From contig NZ_ACCB01000001.1 in NCBI RefSeq assembly GCF_000173735.1, forward strand, positions 1 to 64,000: a DNA stretch of 64,000 bases. Direction: 5' to 3'. Both the position numbers and the translations under genes were made by a program. This DNA is from Yersinia aldovae ATCC 35236. Lineage in GTDB: Bacteria; Pseudomonadota; Gammaproteobacteria; Enterobacterales; Enterobacteriaceae. The first letter of the stretch is position 1, and every line of letters starts with the position of its first letter. The notes below the pieces were generated by a model. The model was given only the letters and a program-made list of their open reading frames with translations, was not told the origin of the DNA and searched no databases. Below are positions 28,443 to 37,840 of this stretch, piece after piece.

Positions 28443-29957
28443 TTACTTGTATAACTCGGCCGGTTTCATTTCCTTTGCTGCCACATCTTCTCGCATACTC
28501 TGTTTTGGCATTGGGGCAAGCGGTGCTGCGGCCACCTCGCTGGCACGTTTTCGCAGACTAAACCAGCCGATAACCAGCAAGATCGCGACCAGAGGTACGG
28601 TGGCAATGGTCCAGGTTCCGTTAGGATAGTCAAAAGCCATCATGACTAACACGCCCGCAAGGAAAAAGAGGGTTAGCCAGGATGTCACGGGCGCGCCGGG
28701 CATTTTGAACGACACCGGTTTTGCCGTTCCCTGTTTGATTGCCTGACGTAGCTTCATCTGACAGATAATGATAAATGCCCATGAACTGATAATGCCTAAC
28801 GACGCGATATTTAACACGATCTCGAACACTTGTGATGGAACGAGATAGTTAAGAATCACGCCCAGAACATAGATACCGACAGTCACGAGAATACCCGCAT
28901 AAGGCACTGATTGGCGGCTCATTCGGGACATGAATTGCGGAGCCGAACCGCCCATTGAGAGGGAGCGTAGAATTCGGCCAGTGGAGTAAAGCCCGGAATT
29001 AAGACTAGAAAGTGCGGCGGTTAATACCACGATATTCATGATAGTGCCGATATAAGGGACACCCAAGCTGCTGAAAAATGTCACGAAGGGGCTTTGGCCC
29101 GCCTGATAGGCATTCCACGGCAGCAAACAGACCAGTAATACCACGGAGCCGACATAGAACAAGCCAATCCGCCAGATCACACTATTAATCGCTTTGGGCA
29201 GTGTTTTTTCCGGGTCTTTGCATTCTCCGGCTGCCGTGCCGATCAATTCGATACCCGCGAAGGCGAATATAACCCCTTGAACCAGCACTAACGCCGGTAA
29301 TAAGCCGTGAGGGAAAAAACCCCCATTGTCAGTTATCAGATGTAAACCCGTTGCATGGCCAGCCACACTTTGCCCGGTGCCGAGGAAGACCACGCCAACG
29401 GCTAAGAAAAGTGCAATAGCAACAACTTTGATTAGCGCAAACCAGAACTCCATCTCGGCGAACCATTTCACACCAATCATATTCATGGTGGCGACAATGG
29501 ACAGCGCGCCCAGAGCAAATAGCCATTGGGGGACATCTGAGAACGTCCCCCAATAATGCATATAGAGCGCCACGGCGGTGATATCGACAATGCCCGTCAT
29601 CGCCCAGTTAAGAAAGTACATCCACCCGGCGACATATGACGCTTTCTCACCGAGGAATTCACGCGCATAAGAAACAAAACTACCGCTGGTGGGGCGGTGT
29701 AATACCAATTCCCCCAAAGCCCTAAGGATGAAAAATGAGAAGACTCCGCAGACCAGATAAACCAGTGCTAATGCGGGGCCGGCCATTTGTAGTCGGGCAC
29801 CTGTACCTAAAAATAACCCTGTTCCAATGGAGCCACCAATGGCTATCATTTGTATATGACGACGGCCCATGCTTTTGTGATAACCACTGTCATGGGAATC
29901 TAACCAGCGCTTTTTTGCCGCATGATGAGTCTCCGCAGAATGCTTTCCTGAAATCAT
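28443..29957 (-). CDS. ansP: L-asparagine permease
   Basis: A 504-residue amino acid/polyamine/organocation permease with 12 membrane segments. The stretch M-I-A-I-G-G-S-I-G-T-G-L-F-L-G in helix 1 and the following ARLQMAGPALALVYL, plus GWMYFLNWAMTGIVDITAV and LVPSQVFEIVLN, match E. coli AnsP closely over the whole length. It should import L-asparagine with protons across the inner membrane. It is a monocistronic gene read towards the VOC gene, with a long AT-rich region upstream. The C-terminal tail (KRASEVAAAPLAPMPKQ onward) is longer than in E. coli and unlike it. Confidence in the family is very high and in the exact substrate high. Confidence 0.93.
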   Translation of the reverse strand: MISGKHSAETHHAAKKRWLDSHDSGYHKSMGRRHIQMIAIGGSIGTGLFLGTGARLQMAGPALALVYLVCGVFSFFILRALGELVLHRPTSGSFVSYAREFLGEKASYVAGWMYFLNWAMTGIVDITAVALYMHYWGTFSDVPQWLFALGALSIVATMNMIGVKWFAEMEFWFALIKVVAIALFLAVGVVFLGTGQSVAGHATGLHLITDNGGFFPHGLLPALVLVQGVIFAFAGIELIGTAAGECKDPEKTLPKAINSVIWRIGLFYVGSVVLLVCLLPWNAYQAGQSPFVTFFSSLGVPYIGTIMNIVVLTAALSSLNSGLYSTGRILRSLSMGGSAPQFMSRMSRQSVPYAGILVTVGIYVLGVILNYLVPSQVFEIVLNIASLGIISSWAFIIICQMKLRQAIKQGTAKPVSFKMPGAPVTSWLTLFFLAGVLVMMAFDYPNGTWTIATVPLVAILLVIGWFSLRKRASEVAAAPLAPMPKQSMREDVAAKEMKPAELYK

Positions 29958-30735
29958 AAACTTTCCCTATTTTCTTGTCTGTAGTGCAATCATGGTGAAT
30001 GTAATACAGAATCTGATTGCTAAAGGTTAATGCATAAATAGCGTCTTAGCGCCTGCAGTTGTTATGGTTTTTATCAGTGACATTTAATCTCGGTGGGCAT
30101 GCTATCGTTTCTTCCGGTATGTGGCAAAAAAAATATTCACTTATTAATTATTTTTGTTGCTCTATTACCACAACAAGTAATCAAATAGGGCTGATTAATT
30201 TATAACCGTCACCCATGTTTGTGCCATACAGTATTCACTGTAATCATTGATTAAATATTGACCTTTTCCATAACTCATTGTTAAACAGGCAAAAGACGTT
30301 GCTCTGATTATTGTGAGTATAAATTTTCTACATATTATTTTAAATATAATTATTTTAAAATAATTTACCTATTTATATGATGTCATTAATAAAGTATTGC
30401 AATTTATCTTATTTGACATAAAGCGCATTTATATTAATGAATAAATATGATGTTTTATTTCATAATTTATTTTACTTGTCTGGTTTATTATAATAAACAG
30501 TATGACTTTTGTATTTATATCACAGGAATAATATTGTGCTAACTCTGACTCTATATTGCACGCTCGCGGCCAGGTTAAGGCGCTATTTGATCGGGTAATC
30601 GGGCTGATTTCTGAATTTATGTCACATCTTATCTGGTTGATTGTCGCCCATGAGGTTCTTTTATATGCTGCACCGCTACAGGCATCAGTACAACTGAGTT
30701 TTCAACGAAATTGCAGATAGATAAGGAGAGATGGA
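29958..30735. other. Long AT-rich intergenic region
   Basis: These 778 bases upstream of ansP and the next gene contain no convincing gene. The middle part (about 30290-30500) is extremely AT-rich and includes a perfect 18-base AT palindrome at 30348-30365. From about 30541 the composition becomes more balanced and an open frame (30556 TTG to the stop at 30718-30720, 54 codons) encodes a partly hydrophobic peptide (LISEFMSHLIWLIVAHEVLLY). That could be a gene remnant or a small membrane protein. GATAAGGAGAG then forms the ribosome site of the gene at 30736. Confidence 0.45.
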
Positions 30736-31641
30736 GTGGGAGTTAAGGATAAAAAAGTGGGCATTATGACGTACATCGATAATTCGCAGACGATGTTGGA
30801 AGAGTTCAGTTGGCTACATAAAAGCTGGATTCACAGTGGTTGCTGGGAGACATCAGATCTGATTGTGGTTCATCATCCTGCGCTAGTTGATACGTTGCCG
30901 AAAGAGCCTGGTATTATTTTGATACCGTTTGCACCGGTTTCACAGCATGATCCCCAGTTTCACAATTACCACTTTATCAATTCTATTGCCTGTCTTAGCG
31001 GACCACATATTGATACCGTACTTAAACGCTACCAATGGTTACTTCGCACCGATGCGGATGTTTTTCTTACACACCATCTGGCGAATTTTACGCCACTCTA
31101 CCCGGTGCATGGTCGTGGTAATTACTATTTCTCCGTTGAGTTCCGCGAGAAGATGCTCGATTTCTGCCATCGACACGGCGTTGAACATTGGCAACGCTTC
31201 GGTTGCGGGCATTCTGTCATGTTAAGCAGCGAGTTGATGATTACGTTCTTGCAACGCCAGATCTACTGGTGTCGTAAGTTGGTTGAGGATTTTGGTACAG
31301 ATAAAGCAAACTGGGGGAGGTGGCCTGGGTGGTATCGTGGCGTATTGACGATGTATGCAGCCGAAATCACCGCCAACGAACGCTGGCACACCTATCTACG
31401 CGATGGCCGCGAACGCATTCTGGATATGCCGAGTAGCACGGCTGGTAACATCGATACTCTCACGCTACATATTCACGCGACGCAAGAAACCACTCAGTTT
31501 TCCAAGTTTCGCTACCGCGCGGGTGATTATGCTGATATCGATCCCGATACACTTGATTGCCGCCGTGTCGATCAATACTGCATGTGGATTTGTCTGACCT
31601 CGATTGAGGCAATAAAAGCACAAGCGGCCTATAGCGGGTAG
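30736..31641 (+). CDS. Putative glycosyltransferase-like protein (DUF7164-like)
   Basis: A 301-residue soluble protein that I recognise only in outline. The N-terminal half has alternating strands and helices, ending in R-Y-Q-W-L-L-R-T-D-A-D-V-F-L-T (about residues 96-110), where D-A-D resembles the metal-binding DxD motif of GT-A glycosyltransferases. Later landmarks are FGCGHSVMLSS, NWGRWPGWYRGVLTMYA and the histidine-rich LTLHIHATQE. The layout is reminiscent of hydroxyproline arabinosyltransferase-like or DUF7164 proteins. There is no signal peptide or membrane helix. It starts with GTG or the ATG at 30736 area after AAGGAGAG and stands alone, converging on dcuR. Function unknown; glycosyl transfer is an inference from DAD and fold-like pattern. 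Confidence 0.7.
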   Translation: MGVKDKKVGIMTYIDNSQTMLEEFSWLHKSWIHSGCWETSDLIVVHHPALVDTLPKEPGIILIPFAPVSQHDPQFHNYHFINSIACLSGPHIDTVLKRYQWLLRTDADVFLTHHLANFTPLYPVHGRGNYYFSVEFREKMLDFCHRHGVEHWQRFGCGHSVMLSSELMITFLQRQIYWCRKLVEDFGTDKANWGRWPGWYRGVLTMYAAEITANERWHTYLRDGRERILDMPSSTAGNIDTLTLHIHATQETTQFSKFRYRAGDYADIDPDTLDCRRVDQYCMWICLTSIEAIKAQAAYSG

Positions 31642-31655
31642 TCACTCGTCTTGAT

Positions 31656-31690
31656 GGCCACTTGCTTTTTGTGCTGAAGTGGCCTGTTTC
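31656..31690. terminator. Terminator between orphan gene and dcuR
   Basis: GGCCACTT (31656-31663) and AAGTGGCC (31677-31684) form a perfect 8-pair stem around a 13-base loop, followed by TGTTTC. It lies midway between the convergent stops and can serve both strands. Confidence 0.6.
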
Positions 31691-31699
31691 ACAGCGTTG

Positions 31700-32419
31700 C
31701 TACTGACAATGTTGCTTTAATGCGTCTTGCTGGTTTGGCAACCGTTTATAGAGGTAGAGTGGCCGCCCGGTAGCACCATAAAGCACTTTGGTACTCAGAA
31801 TTTCCGTGTCTGATAGATAAATCAGATACTTACGACAGGATACCCGAGAAATACCAATCGCATTTGCCATCTGTTCGGTAGAGAACTCATGGTCTTGCAT
31901 CTCCTGAATCCATTCGCACACAGTGCGTAATGTCTGTACCGTCAGGCCCTTAGGCAATTTTTTACCCTCTGTGAGGGCGGGGTTATTGCGCCGCAGCAAG
32001 GTATCCACGTCCTCTTGAGCGCAAAATTTACGTTGACCCAGCAAGTTTTGTTTTTCGCGGTAAGCCGACAGCGCCTGCTCAAAGCGGGAAAACTGAAACG
32101 GCTTTATCAGATAGTCCACGACACCGTATTGCAATGCTTTTTTGATGGTATTCACATCGGTGGCCGATGAAATAACAATCACATCAGTCTGCTCACTTAA
32201 TTCACGCAATGTCGGTAGCAGTTCCAGACCATTATCCTGACGCATGAAGACATCCAGCAGCACCAGATCGATAGATTGCCTGGATGCTATAAAATAGTCT
32301 CTGGCTTGTTGCAGACTGGATACGGTGCCGCAACAGTTAAAACCGGCTACCTGGCTGAGATAACACTTGTTCAACTCCGCCACCATCGCATCATCTTCCA
32401 CTATCAATACATTAATCAT
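31700..32419 (-). CDS. dcuR: C4-dicarboxylate response regulator DcuR
   Basis: A 239-residue CitB/DcuR-family response regulator, the same length as the E. coli protein. The receiver begins M-I-N-V-L-I-V-E-D-D-A-M-V-A-E-L, has phospho-Asp D56 in LVLLDVFM and KPFQ near residue 105. The C-terminal helix-turn-helix includes STEQMANAIGISRVSCRKYLIYL. In E. coli DcuR activates dcuB, fumB, frd and dctA in response to fumarate, succinate or aspartate. I begin at the ATG at 32419; earlier in-frame codons lie within the kinase gene. Only four bases separate it from the dcuS stop, so the pair is one transcript. No dcuB or dctA is in the window. Confidence 0.93.
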   Translation of the reverse strand: MINVLIVEDDAMVAELNKCYLSQVAGFNCCGTVSSLQQARDYFIASRQSIDLVLLDVFMRQDNGLELLPTLRELSEQTDVIVISSATDVNTIKKALQYGVVDYLIKPFQFSRFEQALSAYREKQNLLGQRKFCAQEDVDTLLRRNNPALTEGKKLPKGLTVQTLRTVCEWIQEMQDHEFSTEQMANAIGISRVSCRKYLIYLSDTEILSTKVLYGATGRPLYLYKRLPNQQDALKQHCQ

Positions 32420-32423
32420 GATT

Positions 32424-34076
32424 TTATGCGCCGTTGTTATTCGTGGTGATATCGTAGGGAAGGTTAATGAAAAATTGGGTATAGACTCCAGCTTCAGAGT
32501 CAAACTCAATGCTGCCACCGAGACTCTCTATACACTGCCGCACCAAACTCAAGCCAATACCGCGCTCATTGCCTTTGGTCGAGAAACCGTTATCAAAAAT
32601 ATGCGTTTGCAGTGCTGCGCCAATACCCGGCCCATCATCACTTACGGCACAATGTAACCGGCTATTCTGATAGTGGAAACTGACATTGATCTCCCGTTGG
32701 CCTTGGTTATCAATAGCCTCGATAGCATTTTCAATTAGATTGCCTAATACAGTAATTAAGGCAGTGGTGATCTGTTCATTATGGGTATCTGGCAGCAAAC
32801 TATCGTCACTGATGGATAAAGTGATACCTAAATTATGCGCCCGGTTAATTTTCTCTAACAGGAAGCCCGCAATAATAGGTGATTTTATTTTGTGCAACAG
32901 AGAGCCGATCTCAGCCTGATAATTATTGGATGTTTTGACAATATACGCTTCGAGTTGTTGATAATGCTTCATGTGCAACAGGCCCAGTATGACATGTAAT
33001 TTATTCATAAATTCATGCGATTGTGCCCGTAATGCATCGGCGTAATGGGACATACCCGTCAGGCGTAGCATTAATTTACTGACGTCGGTTTTATCACGGA
33101 AAGTCGCAATCGCGCCGATGATATTACCTTTTGCCATCACTGGGACGGTATTGGTCAGTAATATGCTGCCATCAAAATTTATTTCTTCATCGGGACGAGC
33201 GATGCCCGTTTCTAATACTTGCTGTAGATAGAGTTTGGCAGGCCAGTATTTACTGGCGTTACTTAATAATAAATTCTCCAGCGGCCCGCTTTGTTTAAAT
33301 AGACGCTTCGCTTCGTGGTTTATTATGGTGATACGTGAATCGGCATCAACGGCAATCACGCCTTCTTTAATTGATTGCAACATTGCGTTGCGCTGCTCAA
33401 ATAAATTAGAAATTTCATAGGGTTCGAAACCCAACATGATCTTTTTCAGCGTTTTAACCAAAGCCCAGATACCCAGTGTACCGATCAGAGCACCAAATAA
33501 GATAGTCCAAGGGATGGTCCAGCGGGCCTCGCTGACAACTGATGCGATACGGGTAAGTGCAATTCCAATGGCTACCACACCGATTTGTTTACCTTGTAGC
33601 CCATAAATCGGCACAAAAATACGCAGGGCAGGAGCCAGTACCCCGCGGTTGACTGCGCTATTTTCTTTACCCTGTAACGCTGGCAGTAAGTCATTACCGA
33701 TAAAATGTTGACCGATCATCGCACTATTGGGATGTGAATGACGAATGCCATTCATATCAGTGACAACGATGAATAACAGGTCATTCGCTTTTTGTACCGC
33801 ACGAGCATAAGCCTGAATTTCTTGCCCGACAGCAGGGGTTGTCAGGCCGTGGATGACCACTGGAGACAGTGAAACCGTGCGTGCCACCGCAGTGGCTTTG
33901 GCTTGCAAACTGTCTTGAGCCATCTGGCTAAGTTGAACAAATAACAATGAGTAAACCACCAGTAGCACCGCCACAACAACCGCAGAAACCATCAGGGTGA
34001 TTGAGGTACTGAGTCGTAACGGCACTTTCTGCTTGCCTGCCGCTGTTGTACTGTTCATTTCATGCTCCAGAGACAC
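32424..34076 (-). CDS. dcuS: C4-dicarboxylate sensor histidine kinase DcuS
   Basis: A 550-residue membrane kinase (E. coli DcuS 543). Two membrane helices flank a periplasmic PASp/sCache domain with the ligand-binding region V-V-T-D-M-N-G-I-R-H-S-H-P-N and the conserved LRIFVPIYG block. A cytosolic PAS domain follows, then the phospho-His in A-Q-S-H-E-F-M-N-K and an HATPase with DDGPGI and ERGIGLSL. It senses external fumarate/succinate-type acids and phosphorylates DcuR. The RHSHP sequence corresponds to the citrate/fumarate-binding arginine-histidine cluster of this family (RYSHP in E. coli). An alternative ATG 18 bases downstream is possible. It is divergent from glsA across a long spacer. 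Confidence 0.94.
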   Translation of the reverse strand: MSLEHEMNSTTAAGKQKVPLRLSTSITLMVSAVVVAVLLVVYSLLFVQLSQMAQDSLQAKATAVARTVSLSPVVIHGLTTPAVGQEIQAYARAVQKANDLLFIVVTDMNGIRHSHPNSAMIGQHFIGNDLLPALQGKENSAVNRGVLAPALRIFVPIYGLQGKQIGVVAIGIALTRIASVVSEARWTIPWTILFGALIGTLGIWALVKTLKKIMLGFEPYEISNLFEQRNAMLQSIKEGVIAVDADSRITIINHEAKRLFKQSGPLENLLLSNASKYWPAKLYLQQVLETGIARPDEEINFDGSILLTNTVPVMAKGNIIGAIATFRDKTDVSKLMLRLTGMSHYADALRAQSHEFMNKLHVILGLLHMKHYQQLEAYIVKTSNNYQAEIGSLLHKIKSPIIAGFLLEKINRAHNLGITLSISDDSLLPDTHNEQITTALITVLGNLIENAIEAIDNQGQREINVSFHYQNSRLHCAVSDDGPGIGAALQTHIFDNGFSTKGNERGIGLSLVRQCIESLGGSIEFDSEAGVYTQFFINLPYDITTNNNGA

Positions 34077-34787
34077 CGGTGTGTGGGGTAATCAGGTAAT
34101 TGCATGTGTTAAGAGGGAACGCTGACAGGTTGTATCCCTGACGAGTGAGTAAAGTGAATCACCCATAGTTTACGCTGTTTATATATGAGGGCGCTAAGGT
34201 AATTGTTGACGTTATCGTGACAGCAGCAGCAATGTCATTCAGGAGGCTATCAGGTGTTGCCGCTAGACAAGTTCCTCACTGAGGAATAGAAGCGATATCC
34301 TTTTCGTCGCCAGAGAGGTTATGTGGCGATAAAGGAAATGATTGAGCATAATAAAAGAGGCGTGGAATGGCATACGTTTATTACATTCACTTTCTTTGTG
34401 GCGTTTATTCAGCGTCTCTTTAGCGATAATAGGCCGCAATTATGCCAGCATAATACCCACTAACATGTTTATCTGCTGCTCTAATTAAGGATAAACGGTC
34501 ATTCGACGGTCTTACATAGCGTAATTATCATGAGATTGCTACGTTGTTTTTATTTTTAATTCAATCTAACCAATTGAAAAAAATCAAATATGACATTGTC
34601 GCTCTACGCTCTCTTGGGCTGGAAATTTCAAGGGAACGGATAAACCTCAGGTTCCAATTGCTACCCATTCATGGTCACTATTCTCATTAAATTAAAACGC
34701 AGAAAGTACTTCTGTCGCTTAAAATGAGTATTAGCACTAAAAGATAAAATCAGAGAAATAAACAGAATATAAACGGGGATAACTCCT
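34077..34787. other. Divergent intergenic region dcuS-glsA
   Basis: A 711-base spacer with no convincing gene. It holds a short perfect hairpin TTCCTC-ACT-GAGGAA near 34272-34286. A longer imperfect hairpin joins TCCTTTTCGTCGCC (34298-34311) and GGCGATAAAGGA (34325-34336). An FNR-like palindrome TTGAA-AAAA-ATCAA lies at 34574-34587, matching FNR at 9 of 10 positions and about 200 bases before glsA. The length and hairpins would allow an unannotated small RNA, which I cannot support further. Confidence 0.45.
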
Positions 34788-35795
34788 ATGCCGACAGATG
34801 ATAGCAATAATGAAATTATCGACTACGTGTCAACCGGGCACTTACCCGACTCGGACACCGTGATGAGATTAGTACAAGAAGCCCATCGGCGCTTTGGTGC
34901 AGATACTGAAGGTGTGGTTTCTACCGTTTACCCGGCTTTAGAACGTATTCCACCGAACCTATTTGGTGTCTGCATGGTGGGTACCCAGGGTAAAGTTCAC
35001 TCCGCCGGTGATGTGGATTATCAATTTACTATTATGAGTGTCTCCAAACCTTTTGTATTTGCACTGGTTTGTCAGGCTATCGGGGCCAAAGTTGCCCGTG
35101 AAAAGTTGGGGGTTAACAGCACGGGTATGGCCTTTAACTCCGTTACTGCCATTGAGCGCACGCCAGATGGTCGTACTAATCCTATGGTTAACTCCGGTGC
35201 CATCGCCACGACCAGTCTGGTTCCCGGTGCCACCGGCGATGAACAGTGGAAATTCATCCATGACGGCTTGTGTCGATTCGCGGGGCGAGAGTTGACGCTG
35301 AATGAAGAAGTGTATCAATCCGCCAGTGAGACCAACTTCCGTAATCGGGGTATTGCCAATGTGTTGCAAGGGTACGGGCGTCTGGGATGCGATCCGTTGA
35401 TCGCCACGGACTTATATACCCGCCAATGTTCACTGGACGTCAGTGCGCGTGATCTGGCCGTCATGGGGGCGACACTGGCGGATGGTGGGGTTAACCCGCT
35501 GACCGGTCAGCGGGTGGTGGACAATGATGTCTGCCATTATGCCCTGGCCGTAATGGTTACCGCGGGGTTGTATGAAACTTCGGGTGATTGGCTTTATGAC
35601 ATTGGCCTGCCGGGTAAGAGCGGTATTGGTGGTGGGATTGTGACAGTGTCACCTGGAAAAGGGGGGCTGGGTACTTTTGCACCGCGGCTTGATAGTGCGG
35701 GTAACAGCGTCAAAGGGCAACTGGCGGCACGATTCTTATCGCGTAGCTTGGGGATGGACATGTTTGTTTCGCAACCTTATACCGAAAAAAGCTGA
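34788..35795 (+). CDS. glsA: Glutaminase (GlsA family)
   Basis: A 335-residue serine-dependent glutaminase, slightly longer than the usual 305-310 residues. The catalytic S-V-S-K motif lies at residues 84-87 (IMSVSKPF), and NPMVNSGAIATTSLV and the GLPGKSGIGGGIV block are the family signatures. It converts L-glutamine to glutamate and ammonia in the cytoplasm; in E. coli the YbaS paralogue contributes to acid resistance. The extra N-terminal 20 or so acidic residues are not in the core family. ATG 34788 follows a modest ribosome site. The gene appears to be single, with a strong terminator overlapping its stop codon. Confidence 0.93.
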   Translation: MPTDDSNNEIIDYVSTGHLPDSDTVMRLVQEAHRRFGADTEGVVSTVYPALERIPPNLFGVCMVGTQGKVHSAGDVDYQFTIMSVSKPFVFALVCQAIGAKVAREKLGVNSTGMAFNSVTAIERTPDGRTNPMVNSGAIATTSLVPGATGDEQWKFIHDGLCRFAGRELTLNEEVYQSASETNFRNRGIANVLQGYGRLGCDPLIATDLYTRQCSLDVSARDLAVMGATLADGGVNPLTGQRVVDNDVCHYALAVMVTAGLYETSGDWLYDIGLPGKSGIGGGIVTVSPGKGGLGTFAPRLDSAGNSVKGQLAARFLSRSLGMDMFVSQPYTEKS

Positions 35796-35833
35796 GTCAT
35801 AAAGGGGATAGCGCTTTGAGCATCAGCTTTTTT
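35785..35833 (+). terminator. Strong intrinsic terminator of glsA
   Basis: AAAAAAGCTGA (35785-35795, covering the glsA stop codon) pairs perfectly over 11 bases with TCAGCTTTTTT (35823-35833), ending in a T run. The A and T tracts make it work on both strands. The intervening loop has a small inner stem. Confidence 0.8.
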
Positions 35834-35919
35834 AAAAGATGAACCGTGCTGCACACTGCACTGTGGTGAAACCGGCCTGTTTCTAAAACGATAAAGCATG
35901 TCAGAAGGATGGAAAATTT

Positions 35920-37559
35920 ATGGCGAATCAATCAATTCACCGCGCGAGCGCGGAAATAAAAGAGTCATGGGTGCCGATGATAACCATCGCACTGGCCCAA
36001 ATCCTGATGTCATTCAACGTAGCCTCCTTACCGGTAGCGCTGGGTGGGATGGTTAAGAGCTTTAATGTCCCCCCAACCACCATTGCCACTGCAATTGTGA
36101 TGTACTCACTGTCAGTTGCCGGTTTCGTGATGTTGGGGCCAAACTTAACCAACGTTTTGGGCCGCTGGTGGTGTTCCGCAGTACCGTGCTGTTGTTTGGT
36201 ATCGCTCAGGTGATGATGACCTTCAGCCCGAATGTCACTGTCATGATCAGCGCGCAAGCATTGAGCGGTTTGGCGGGGGCGGCATTAGTGCCTGCTCTGG
36301 TGGCGTTAATTGCTGAAAACTACCGTGGCACGCAACAGGCTACGGCGCTGGGGGCATTGGGTTCAGCCCGTGCTGGTGCGGGTGTGGCAGCATTTTTAAT
36401 TGGTGGTGTATTGGGGACGTATATCGGTTGGCGTCCCGCATTCGGCATTCTGATCGTGTTATCGGTAGTCATCTTTGTACTGAGTTTCCGTCTGAAATCT
36501 GACAATGCCCGCCCGGAAGTGGGTATCGATCTGTTCGGTGTGGTGCTGGCGGCATCGGCGATTATTCTGCTGTCGTTTGGTTTTAATAATTTGAACCGCT
36601 GGGGTTTCGGGCTGGTGCGCGATGGTGCGCCGTTTGACCTGCTCGGTTTCTCACCCGCCCCCTTCATGATTGTGTTAGGTATCGTGCTGGGTCAGGCATT
36701 TGTCGTCTGGACTCGCCGCCGTCAGGAACAAGGCAAAACGCCGTTACTGGCGCTGGAAGTGATCACTTCACCGACCGAGAAAGCCGCCGTATTCGCCATG
36801 TTCGCCGTGGTCGCGTTGGAAGCGATGCTGAACTTCTCGGTTCCGCTGTATATCCAGATAGTGCAGGGCAGTACGCCGATGGCGACGGCGATTGCCATGA
36901 TGCCGTTCAATTTATCGGTGTTCTTCTCCGCGATGCTCATTGTGCGTTTCTATAAGAAACTGACGCCCCGTAACATTGGCCGTTACGGTTTTATCACCTG
37001 TACCATTGCGCTGTTATGGCTGGCATTTGTGGTGCGCAATAACTGGAGTGAGTTCGCGGTATTATTCGGTCTGGTGGTATTTGGTTTGGCTCAGGGGGCA
37101 TTGGTTACTTTGCTGTTCAACGTATTGGTCAGTGCATCACCGAAAGAGCTGGCAGGCGATGTTGGCTCCTTACGTGGCACCACCAATAATCTGGCAAATG
37201 CCATCGGTACTGCGGTTGCCGGTGCCTTGCTGGTGGGGTTGTTAAGTGCCAACGTGATGCGTGGTGTGGCCGAAACGCCGATCCTGACACCCGAGATTCA
37301 GGCTCAGGTCAATATGGACAGTATCAACTTCGTCAGCAATGACCGCCTATATGGTGTGTTAGCGCAAACAACAGCCACTCCTGAGCAGGTGGCCGAAGCG
37401 GTGCGGGTGAATGAGGAAGCACGACTGCGAGCGCTGAAGTTTGGTCTGCTGATTATGGCGCTGTTGTCACTGCTGGCTATCTTCCCTGCCGGTCGTTTAC
37501 CAAACTACCTGCCGGGTGAATTGCCCGCGGATAATTTGGATAAGAAAGCGCGTAAATAA
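35920..37559 (+). pseudogene. MFS drug-efflux-type transporter (DHA2/EmrB-QacA, 14 TM), frameshifted
   Basis: A major facilitator of the 14-helix DHA2 class. N-terminal helix 1 begins WVPMITIALAQILMSFN, followed by a proline-rich region and MYSLSVAGFVMLGPNL before the break. One extra G in GGG at 36159-36161 joins ...LTNVLG to PLVVFRSTVLLFGI, giving 546 residues. The second frame has the motif C-like SARAGAGVAAFLIGGVLGTYIGWRP in helix 5, diagnostic of exporters. It should export hydrophobic drugs or metabolites with proton exchange. As written the first 97 codons end early. The gene has AAGGA before its ATG and is followed by a strong terminator, so it is monocistronic. Confidence 0.85.
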
Positions 37560-37583
37560 GTGGTTGTAGTGTACGTGGTTAGT

Positions 37584-37629
37584 AAAAAAGACTGACAGTG
37601 GGCTGTGAACTGGCCACTGTCAGTCTTTT
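37584..37629. terminator. Strong intrinsic terminator after the MFS gene
   Basis: A six-A tract (37584-37589) precedes a perfect 12-pair stem: GACTGACAGTGG (37590-37601) with CCACTGTCAGTC (37614-37625), followed by TTTT. It is one of the clearest terminators in the window and could act bidirectionally. Confidence 0.88.
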
Positions 37630-37759
37630 CCTGCCTTATATCGCTCATGCGACTCTCTGCGAAGCACCCCTAATCCTCTTGCCAACAGCAGTCACTCACG
37701 TCACCGAATTGCGGCGTTTGCCGCATTTTTAGACGAAAATTCAAAAGACTAAATATTAT

Positions 37760-37773
37760 TTGATACGGATCAA
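37760..37773. promoter_or_regulatory. FNR box upstream of the fet operon
   Basis: TTGATACGGATCAA matches the FNR consensus TTGAT-N4-ATCAA at all ten defined positions and lies 67 bases before the fetM start. A partial Fur-like half site (CTCATTATC) lies between it and the gene, at about 37811-37819. Together they suggest oxygen- and iron-responsive control, but the promoter is not mapped. Confidence 0.7.
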
Positions 37774-37840
37774 GACACATTTCCTTTATTTAGTGTTAAT
37801 GTAAACAAATCTCATTATCAACTTTATACTCATCACCATT

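Noticed and set aside
30348-30365. Perfect 18-base AT palindrome
   Set aside because: Such palindromes are expected by chance in very AT-rich DNA; no linked function.
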